The notes beneath the pieces were generated by a model that saw nothing but the letters and a program-made list of their open reading frames with translations, searched no databases and was not told the DNA's origin. Shown here in pieces: positions 6,720 to 12,333 of a stretch of DNA of 12,333 nt. Numbering within the stretch: the first letter of the stretch is position 1; each line of letters opens with the position of its first letter. Origin of the DNA: an uncultured Clostridia bacterium (GTDB lineage Bacteria > Bacillota > Clostridia > Christensenellales > Aristaeellaceae); contig CAMKAE010000043.1 of assembly GCA_946410395.1 (NCBI GenBank), positions 1 to 12,333 of the forward strand, written 5' to 3'. The position numbers and the translations under genes are program-made.

Positions 6720-6800
6720 CGTTGGGTCATCGTCCGTCTTCTGGATCAGCCCCGCGAAGCGGTCCCGGACATACACGCCGGCTTGACGAAGCACGTTCAC
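6717..6800 (-). pseudogene. hipA: HipA-type kinase toxin, N-terminal remnant
   Basis: GTG at 6798-6800 overlaps the hipB stop codon (GTGA) and opens VNVLRQAGVYVRDRFAGLI followed by QKTDD. This matches the first strand pair of HipA-family kinases, in the usual hipB-hipA order with coupled translation. After about 24 codons (near 6728) the frame changes character and stops at a TAA inside the tnpV terminator. The kinase domain, about 400 residues in the family, is absent from the window. Loss of the toxin removes the need for the antitoxin, which fits the damage in hipB. Confidence 0.7.
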
Positions 6801-7023
6801 GGCCGGTCCTCCTCCGCTTTCCGTTCGATCCGGCACGGCACGGCCTCCATTCCGAACATGGCTAAAGCCTGGTTGACCTTGTCCAGGTGCACGGTTTCCT
6901 TTCCCTGCTCCAGGTCGTGCACAAAGCGCAGCCGAGGCCGGAGCGGATGGCGAATTCCTTCTGGGTCAGACCCGCAGCCTTCCGGCTCGCCCGGACAAAG
7001 GTGGCAATTTTGTCGGTTCGCAT
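6797..7023 (-). pseudogene. hipB: HipB-like (y4mF-type) helix-turn-helix antitoxin with a one-base deletion
   Basis: The first 30 codons read MRTDKIATFVRASRKAAGLT then QKEFAIRSGL, the start of an Xre/HipB helix-turn-helix. From about 6930 the match continues only in the next frame: LRFVHDLEQGKETVHLDKVN, then QALAMFGMEAV. Adding one base near 6929-6933 gives a 75-residue protein, the normal size for the HipB/y4mF group. As read, translation stops after about 53 residues, within the DNA-binding domain. AAAGGG ends 7 bases before the ATG. The protein would normally neutralise HipA and repress its own promoter. A sequencing error is the alternative explanation for the shift. Confidence 0.8.
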
Positions 7024-7038
7024 CGAATCACCCTTTTG

Positions 7039-7072
7039 ATTATACTGTATTCCCGATCGGGTGCAATGTCAA
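7039..7072 (-). promoter_or_regulatory. hipBA promoter
   Basis: On the - strand TTGCAC (7066-7061) and TATAAT (7044-7039) are 16 bases apart. An alternative pair is TTGACA (7072-7067) and TACAGT (7049-7044) at 17 bases. Either would start transcription just before the hipB ribosome binding site. The first operator palindrome lies between the two boxes. Confidence 0.65.
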
Positions 7073-7140
7073 TGTGTTCTGACCCAAAATTCCCGAACGG
7101 GAAGATTCTGAAATTGCAGCTGAGAATCTCCCCGTTCGGG
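7052..7140. promoter_or_regulatory. Three evenly spaced CCCG-NN-CGGG operator palindromes
   Basis: CCCGATCGGG at 7052-7061, CCCGAACGGG at 7092-7101 and CCCGTTCGGG at 7131-7140 share the same half-sites and begin 40 and 39 bases apart, close to four helical turns. HipB-type antitoxins bind several spaced palindromes upstream of their own operon, so these are likely its operators. The sequence is well preserved although the genes are broken. The bases from 7141 to 7260, up to the next gene, hold nothing else I can support. Confidence 0.75.
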
Positions 7141-7260
7141 TATAGTCATTGCCTTCCAGCTTCAGCAGCGGGATGCGGCAGGCATGAACATCCGATACAG
7201 TGCCAAAGAGAAGATGCATCGTGTGCTTGTATCCTCCTCGCCGGCTTGTGCCAGGTGCCG

Positions 7261-10200
7261 TCAATAGACAAGCGTCCCCTCGAACACCGAGACTGTCTCC
7301 CCGGTGAGGGTCATCCGGCCGCCCTCCTCCCGGACCGTCAGGTCTCCGCCGGGGAGCTTCACCAGGATGTCCTTTCCCGGGTCGCACAGGCCAAGACGCA
7401 CCGCAGTGGCCACGGCTGCACAGGCGCCGGTGCCGCAGGCCAGGGTCTCCCCGTTGCCCCGCTCCCAGACCCGGAGGCGCAGGGTGGTCCGGTTGATGAC
7501 TCGGACGAATTCCGTGTTGATCCGGTCTGGGAAGCAGGGCGCGTGCTCGAAGAGCGGCCCGACTTTGGCCAGGTCGATCCCGTCGACGGCATCGGTGAAG
7601 ACGACACAGTGGGGATTGCCCACGGAGACGCAGGTCACCCGGTCCTGCCGGCCGCCGATGGACAGGGGCACGTTCACCACCTCCGGGAGGCCCAGGGAGA
7701 CCGGGATCTCCGCCGCGTCGAAGGACACTGTGCCCATGTCCGCGGAGACGGAATTTGCCAGGCCGTCCCGGAGATAGACCTCAAGGCGGTGGAGCTGTCC
7801 GGCCATCTCAATGGTCATCCGCTCCCGTGGCACAATGCCCCGGTCGTGGAGGTATTTGGCGGCACAGCGGATATTGTTGCCCGCCATTTTTCCCTCGCTG
7901 CCGTCCCGGTTGAAGGAACGGATCTTTGCGTCAGCGGCGGCGGAGTCCTCGATCAGCACGATACCGTCCGCCCCGATGCCCCAGTGGGGCGCGCACAGCC
8001 GCACGCACAGGGCTTCCGGGCAGGTGATGCGGCCGTCGAAGTTCTCGATGAAGAGGTAGTCGTTGCCGCAGGACTGCATTTTGGTGAAGGGGATGCGCTG
8101 GCGCTCGCTCCGCATGTGAACCAGATCCACCAGCTCCGTGTTGCCGGCGTTGAAGCGGCTCGCCAGGCTGTCTGCCAGGGCCCGGGCCGTGTCGAGGCTG
8201 GTCAGGCAGGGAATGCCCAGCTGCATGGCCTTGCGGTGCAGGGCCGTGTAGTCCCCCACAGTGGCGTCGTGGACGGCGCCGGTGTAGACGAGGACGTGAA
8301 TCTCCCCGGCCTCCATCAGGCGGGGAATGTCGTCCCCGTCCGCGGCGCCCGCCACAGGGGTCACCGGGATGCCCAGGGCGGCGATGGCCTTCGCGGTGTC
8401 CGGGGTGGCGTAGAGACGCAGGCCCAGATCGGCAAAGCGCTTTGCTGGGGTGAGGATCTCCTCCGCGTCGTGGTCCGGCACGCTGAGGAGGATGCCGGCG
8501 CCGCCGGTGAGCGCGGGCACGGTCAGTCCAGCAGCGGTGAGCCCCTTGAACAGCGCCTCCGGCAGGGAGGCGCCCACCCCCAGCACCTCGCCGGTGGACT
8601 TCATCTCCGGACCGAGAATGCTGTCCGCGTCGGCCAGCTTCTCAAAGGAGAACACCGGCACCTTCACCGCCACATAGGGCGGCCTCCGGTACAGCCCGGT
8701 GCCATAGCCCAGATCCGCCAGCTTCGCCCCCAGCATGACCTTTGCGGCCAGGTCCGCCATGGGAACCTTCGTCACCTTGCTGATGTAGGGCACGGTGCGG
8801 CTGGCCCGGGGATTGACCTCGATGACGTACAGCTCATCGTGATAGATCAGATACTGGATGTTCAACAGGCCCCTGGTGCCCAGGGCCAGGGCCAGCTTTT
8901 CGCTGCTCTCGCAGATGATGCCCGTGAACTTGTCGTTCAGGTTGTATGGCGGATAGACGGCGATGGAGTCCCCGGAGTGAACTCCCGCCCGCTCGATATG
9001 CTCCATGATGCCGGGGATCAGCACGCTCTCCCCGTCGGAGATCACGTCCACCTCCAGCTCGATCCCCGGCAGATACTGGTCGATGAGCACCGGGTTGTCG
9101 ATGCCGAGGGCCAGGATGCGCGCCATGTAGGCCCGGACCTGCTCCGGCGCGCGGGCGATGGTCATGTTCTGCCCGCCGATCACATAGGAGGGGCGCAGCA
9201 GCACGGGATAGCCCAGGGCGTCAGCAGCCTCCAGGGCCTCCTCCAGCGTTCGGACCGCCAGCCCCTTCGGACGGCGGATGTGGAAGGACTCCAGCAGGGC
9301 GTCGAAGCGCTCCCGGTCCTCGGCGATGTCGATGGACTCCGCGCTGTTGCCCAGGATGCGGATGCCGTGTTCAGCCAGGGTTTTCGTCAGCTTGATGGCA
9401 GTCTGCCCGCCGAAGGCCACCACCACACCCATAGGTTTCTCCACCGCGATGATGGCCATCACGTCCTCCGGGGTCAGGGGCTCGAAGTACAGGCGGTCGG
9501 CGGTGTCGTAGTCGGTGGAGACGGTCTCCGGGTTGTTGTTGACGATCACCACGTCATAGCCCATCTCCCGCAGCGTCCACACGCAGTGCACGGAGGAGTA
9601 GTCGAACTCGATGCCCTGGCCGATCCGGATCGGGCCGGAGCCCAGCACCATCACCACGGGCCTGCCGCTGCGCTTCATGGCACGGGATTCACAGGCGCTG
9701 TCTGTGCAGGAGTAGAAATAAGGCGTCTGCGCGGCGAACTCCGCGCCGCAGGTGTCCACCATCTTGTAGCTGAGGGGCCAGCCGGGGAGGTTCTCCTCCC
9801 CGGAAAGCCGGGTGATGGCGGCGTCCGGGTAGCCCAGGCGCTTGAGCCGGGCATAGTCGCCCTCGCCGAGCCCTTCCCGCTGAACCTTGCTTTCCAGCTC
9901 CGCCATGGCCTGCAGCTTGTACAGGAAGAAGCGGTCGATCTTCGTGAGATCAAAGATCTCATCGACGGAAAGCCCTGCCTTCAGCGCCTCGAAGACGGTG
10001 AACAGCCGGCGGTCGTCCTGGGCAGAGAGGCGCTCCCGGAGGGGCGAAGCGGAGAGAGGAGGGGCGTTCAGGGTGTCCAGGCCGATCTCCGCGCCGCGGA
10101 CGGCCTTCATCAGGGCCTCCTCGAAGCGCTGGCCGATGGCCATGACCTCCCCGGTGGCCTTCATCTGGGTGCCCAGATGCCGGGAGGAGCCCTGAAACTT

Positions 10201-11289
10201 GTCGAAGGGCCACTTGGGGAACTTCACCACCACATAGTCCAGTGCCGGCTCAAAACAGGCGCAGGTCTTTCCCGTGATGTCATTTGGGATCTCGTCCAGG
10301 GTATAGCCCAGGGCAATGCGGGTGGAAACCTTGGCGATGGGGTAGCCGGTGGCCTTGCTGGCCAGGGCGGAGGAGCGGCTGACCCGGGGATTGACCTCGA
10401 TCACCGCGTACTCAAAGGAAGCCGGGTTCAGGGCGAACTGGCAGTTGCAGCCGCCCACGATGCCCAAGGCCTCGATCATCCGCAGGGAGGCCGTCCGGAG
10501 CATCTGGTATTCCCGGTCGGAGAGGGTCAGGGCCGGGGCGACCACCACGCTGTCCCCGGTGTGAACGCCCACGGGGTCCACGTTCTCCATAGAGCAGACG
10601 GCGATGCAGTTGCCCAAGGCATCCCGAATGGTCTCGAATTCGATCTCCTTCCATCCGGCGATGCACTTTTCCACCAGGATCTGCCGGATGGGAGAGGCGT
10701 CCAAGCCGGCCCTCGCAATCTCCCGCAGCTCCTCCTCGCACTGGGCGATACCGCCGCCGGTGCCGCCCAGGGTGTAGGCCGGACGCACGATCACTGGATA
10801 GCCGATGGTTCGGGCGGCGCTGAGTGCAGCATCAAGGTTCCCGGCGATCTCCGAAGGGACGCAGGGCTGGCCGATGGCCTCCATGGTGTCCCTGAACTTT
10901 TCCCGGTCCTCCGCCTTTTCGATGGCCTCGATGGGCGAGCCCAGCAACCGCACGCCGAATTCGGCCAGGGTGCCGTCCCGGCTCAGCTGCATGGCCAGGG
11001 TCAGGGCGGTCTGGCCTCCCAGCCCGGCCAGCAGACCGTCCGGGCGCTCTTTCTCGATGATGCGCCGCAGGGTCGCCGCATTCATGGGTTCCAGGTAGAT
11101 CTCGTCCGCCAGATGAGTGTCCGTCATGATGGTGGCGGGGTTGGAGTTCACCAGCACCACCTCCACGCCCTCGGCCTTCAGCACCCGGCAGGCCTGGGCA
11201 CCGGCGTAGTCGAACTCCGCCGCCTGGCCGATCACGATGGGCCCGGAGCCGATGACCAGCACTTTCCGGATGGATGTGTCCTTAGGCAT
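7261..11289 (-). CDS. carB-dapF: Fusion of carbamoyl-phosphate synthetase large subunit (CarB) and a diaminopimelate epimerase-like domain (DapF)
   Basis: Residues 1 to about 1060 are a complete CarB: carboxyphosphate domain (about 1-400) with RPAYTLGGTGGG at 169-180 and EVNPRVSRSS at 298-307; oligomerization region (about 410-535); carbamoyl-phosphate domain (about 540-935) with RPSYVIGGQN at 699-708 and EVNPRASRT at 824-832; and the MGS-like allosteric domain to about 1055. After a linker of about six residues a DapF domain follows (about 1066-1342): FTKMQSCGNDY, GIGADG, FNRDGSEGKMAGNNIRC and ERGNGETLACGTGAC. CarB makes carbamoyl phosphate for arginine and pyrimidines; DapF interconverts LL- and meso-diaminopimelate for lysine and cell wall. 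In the usual DapF motif the first catalytic Cys sits where this protein has Ala1136; the second, Cys1285, is kept. The ATG overlaps the end of carA by 8 bases. The join is in frame, with no stop or internal ribosome binding site seen. The activity of the DapF part is uncertain. Confidence 0.93.
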   Translation of the reverse strand: MPKDTSIRKVLVIGSGPIVIGQAAEFDYAGAQACRVLKAEGVEVVLVNSNPATIMTDTHLADEIYLEPMNAATLRRIIEKERPDGLLAGLGGQTALTLAMQLSRDGTLAEFGVRLLGSPIEAIEKAEDREKFRDTMEAIGQPCVPSEIAGNLDAALSAARTIGYPVIVRPAYTLGGTGGGIAQCEEELREIARAGLDASPIRQILVEKCIAGWKEIEFETIRDALGNCIAVCSMENVDPVGVHTGDSVVVAPALTLSDREYQMLRTASLRMIEALGIVGGCNCQFALNPASFEYAVIEVNPRVSRSSALASKATGYPIAKVSTRIALGYTLDEIPNDITGKTCACFEPALDYVVVKFPKWPFDKFQGSSRHLGTQMKATGEVMAIGQRFEEALMKAVRGAEIGLDTLNAPPLSASPLRERLSAQDDRRLFTVFEALKAGLSVDEIFDLTKIDRFFLYKLQAMAELESKVQREGLGEGDYARLKRLGYPDAAITRLSGEENLPGWPLSYKMVDTCGAEFAAQTPYFYSCTDSACESRAMKRSGRPVVMVLGSGPIRIGQGIEFDYSSVHCVWTLREMGYDVVIVNNNPETVSTDYDTADRLYFEPLTPEDVMAIIAVEKPMGVVVAFGGQTAIKLTKTLAEHGIRILGNSAESIDIAEDRERFDALLESFHIRRPKGLAVRTLEEALEAADALGYPVLLRPSYVIGGQNMTIARAPEQVRAYMARILALGIDNPVLIDQYLPGIELEVDVISDGESVLIPGIMEHIERAGVHSGDSIAVYPPYNLNDKFTGIICESSEKLALALGTRGLLNIQYLIYHDELYVIEVNPRASRTVPYISKVTKVPMADLAAKVMLGAKLADLGYGTGLYRRPPYVAVKVPVFSFEKLADADSILGPEMKSTGEVLGVGASLPEALFKGLTAAGLTVPALTGGAGILLSVPDHDAEEILTPAKRFADLGLRLYATPDTAKAIAALGIPVTPVAGAADGDDIPRLMEAGEIHVLVYTGAVHDATVGDYTALHRKAMQLGIPCLTSLDTARALADSLASRFNAGNTELVDLVHMRSERQRIPFTKMQSCGNDYLFIENFDGRITCPEALCVRLCAPHWGIGADGIVLIEDSAAADAKIRSFNRDGSEGKMAGNNIRCAAKYLHDRGIVPRERMTIEMAGQLHRLEVYLRDGLANSVSADMGTVSFDAAEIPVSLGLPEVVNVPLSIGGRQDRVTCVSVGNPHCVVFTDAVDGIDLAKVGPLFEHAPCFPDRINTEFVRVINRTTLRLRVWERGNGETLACGTGACAAVATAVRLGLCDPGKDILVKLPGGDLTVREEGGRMTLTGETVSVFEGTLVY

Positions 11290-12333
11290 GCTTCTTCTCC
11301 TCCATCATGGCGATGAACCGGTCAAAGAGAAAGCCGGTGTCCTGCGGGCCGGGGCAGGCCTCCGGGTGGAACTGTACCGTGAAGCAATCGAGGTCCGGGT
11401 AATCCATCCCCTCGCAGCTGCCGTCGTTGGCGTTGACGAAGGACTCCGTGCCGGTGCCCCGGAGGCTCCCGGCGACCACCGCGTAGCCGTGGTTCTGGCT
11501 GGTGATCCAGGTGCGGCCGGTTTTCAGGTCCTTCACGGGCTGGTTCCCGCCCCGGTGGCCGTATTTCAGCTTCACTGTGTCCCCGCCCAGGGCCAAGGCG
11601 GTCAGCTGATGCCCGAGGCAAATGCCGAAGACCGGCTTTCGTCCCAGGAGCTTCCGCAGCTGAGCGATGCAGCCGGTGTTCTCCTTGGGATCGCCGGGGC
11701 CGTTGGACAGCATGATGCCGTCAGGATCCTCCGCCAGCACCGCCTCCGCGGGAGTGTCCGCAGGGAAGACGGTGACCGCGCAGCCCCGCCGCAGAAGGGA
11801 GCGGAGGATGTTCCGCTTGGCGCCGTAGTCCATCAGGGCGACCCGGCATTTCTCCTCCCCCTCTGCGGGGAAGCGGATCTTCTCTCTGCAGGTGACGGAG
11901 GCCACCGCGTGCTCCACCCGGAAGTCCCGGACTGCGGACAGATCGGCGGGCACCTCGTCGCAGATCAGGGCGTTCATCACGCCTTGCTCCCTTGTGAGGC
12001 GCACGATCTCCCGGGTGTCCACGCCACACAGGCCGGGGATGCCCCGGGCCTTCAGCCAGCCGTCCAATGCGCCCTCGCTGCGGAAATTGGAGGGCGCGCC
12101 GCACAGCTCCCGGACGATGTATCCGAACAGGGCACTCCCGCCTTCAAAGTCCTCCGGGATCAGGCCGTAGTTGCCGACCATCGGAAAGGAGTGGGTGACG
12201 ATCTGCCCGTAGTAGCTGGGGTCGGTCAGGGTCTCCAGATACCCTTCCATGCCGGTGGTGAAGACCAGCTCTCCCACGCGGTCAACAGGGGCCCCGATGC
12301 GGAGCCCCTCGAAGGCCATGCCGTTGCCGAGCA
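11282..12333 (-). CDS. carA: Carbamoyl-phosphate synthetase small subunit (glutaminase), 5' end outside the window
   Basis: The reading frame is open to the window edge: LGNG precedes MAFEGLRIGA, matching the normal CarA start region (an N-G-x-x-F-x-G pattern), so the gene begins upstream and the internal ATG at 12319 is not the start. The N-terminal CarA domain includes TGMEGYLETLTDPSY and the class I glutamine amidotransferase domain follows, with SNGPGDP, GICLGHQ (nucleophile Cys at 11618-11620) and QFHPEA. It releases ammonia from glutamine and channels it to CarB. About 350 of some 360 residues are present. The stop overlaps the carB-dapF start by 8 bases, so the two are translated together. 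The promoter and any leader control lie outside the window. Confidence 0.95.
   Translation of the reverse strand, partial: LGNGMAFEGLRIGAPVDRVGELVFTTGMEGYLETLTDPSYYGQIVTHSFPMVGNYGLIPEDFEGGSALFGYIVRELCGAPSNFRSEGALDGWLKARGIPGLCGVDTREIVRLTREQGVMNALICDEVPADLSAVRDFRVEHAVASVTCREKIRFPAEGEEKCRVALMDYGAKRNILRSLLRRGCAVTVFPADTPAEAVLAEDPDGIMLSNGPGDPKENTGCIAQLRKLLGRKPVFGICLGHQLTALALGGDTVKLKYGHRGGNQPVKDLKTGRTWITSQNHGYAVVAGSLRGTGTESFVNANDGSCEGMDYPDLDCFTVQFHPEACPGPQDTGFLFDRFIAMMEEKKHA

Larger units (their letters stand above)
3658..6725. mobile_element. Mosaic of integrative/conjugative element fragments
   Basis: This interval carries a damaged recombinase, a truncated element-type sigma factor, a relaxase scrap, an intact integrase, candidate attachment repeats and tnpV. 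The outer limits are set by where the flanking genes lose homology: BASS at about 3657 and hipA at about 6728. The part from 3660 to about 4740 is visibly more AT-rich than its surroundings. No transposase of the DDE or large-serine type, no complete conjugation gene and no matching terminal repeats were seen. At least two elements, or one element with several internal deletions, are needed to explain the layout. Confidence 0.6.

Noticed and set aside
7040..7219. Small - strand frame of 59 codons beginning MHLLFGTVSDV, with GAGGAGG about 13 bases upstream
   Set aside because: It overlaps all three operators and the hipB promoter, has no recognised family and the ribosome-site spacing is long. 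Not supported as a gene.
7036..11316. A 1426-codon open frame on the + strand, antisense to carB-dapF
   Set aside because: It mirrors the GC-rich codon structure of carB-dapF, has no recognisable domain and is dominated by His, Gly, Gln, Val and Asp. A stop-free antisense frame is common opposite GC-rich genes; carB-dapF is certain.
1..12333. CRISPR array or rRNA genes
   Set aside because: No regularly spaced repeats with unique spacers and no rRNA-like conserved stretches were seen; the repeats present are short and few.

Overview
The window looks like chromosomal DNA from a GC-rich, probably gut-type Clostridia/Bacillota relative. The reasons are the AGGAGG-type ribosome binding sites, the clostridial style of the mobile-element proteins (a TnpV-family protein, a conjugative-element sigma factor, an AP2-arm tyrosine integrase), and strong resemblance of the housekeeping genes to clostridial families. 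The taxon is an inference; no rRNA or other marker gene is present.

Left block (1-3657, all + strand): the tail of a C39-like cysteine peptidase, then a pyridoxal-phosphate (PLP) aspartate 4-decarboxylase, a type II L-asparaginase, and the first half of a bile acid:Na+ symporter family (BASS) transporter. Decarboxylase and asparaginase both start with a signal peptide. Together they would convert asparagine to aspartate plus ammonia and then to alanine plus CO2 outside the cytoplasm. An exported decarboxylase is unusual, because the well-known aspartate decarboxylation systems work in the cytoplasm. The transporter has an apparent one-base deletion in a poly-A run just after its start codon and is cut off at about residue 183.

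Middle block (about 3658-6725): a scrambled mobile-element region. In order it holds a tyrosine recombinase damaged at both ends (- strand), a truncated sigma-70-like gene, a relaxase scrap of about 30 codons carrying the histidine motif, an apparently intact tyrosine integrase with three 11-bp tandem repeats behind it, a 13-bp perfect inverted repeat next to a stretch resembling the 3' end of a tRNA gene (candidate attachment core), an iterated TTTGGGTA motif, and a tnpV gene with a good terminator. The interrupted genes on the two sides differ (BASS on the left, hipA on the right), so this is not one clean insertion.

Right block (about 6725-12333, all - strand): remnants of a HipBA toxin-antitoxin locus (hipB frameshifted, hipA reduced to its first 24 or so codons). 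Its control region is still well preserved, with three CCCG-NN-CGGG palindromes spaced 39-40 bp apart, one of them inside the promoter spacer. Beyond it lies the carbamoyl-phosphate synthetase operon: carA (its 5' end runs off the window) overlaps by 8 bp a 1342-residue gene that fuses full-length CarB to a diaminopimelate epimerase (DapF) domain. In that domain the position expected to hold the first catalytic cysteine is alanine, while the second cysteine is kept. The CarB-DapF fusion with an altered active site and the exported asparaginase/decarboxylase pair are the two most interesting items.
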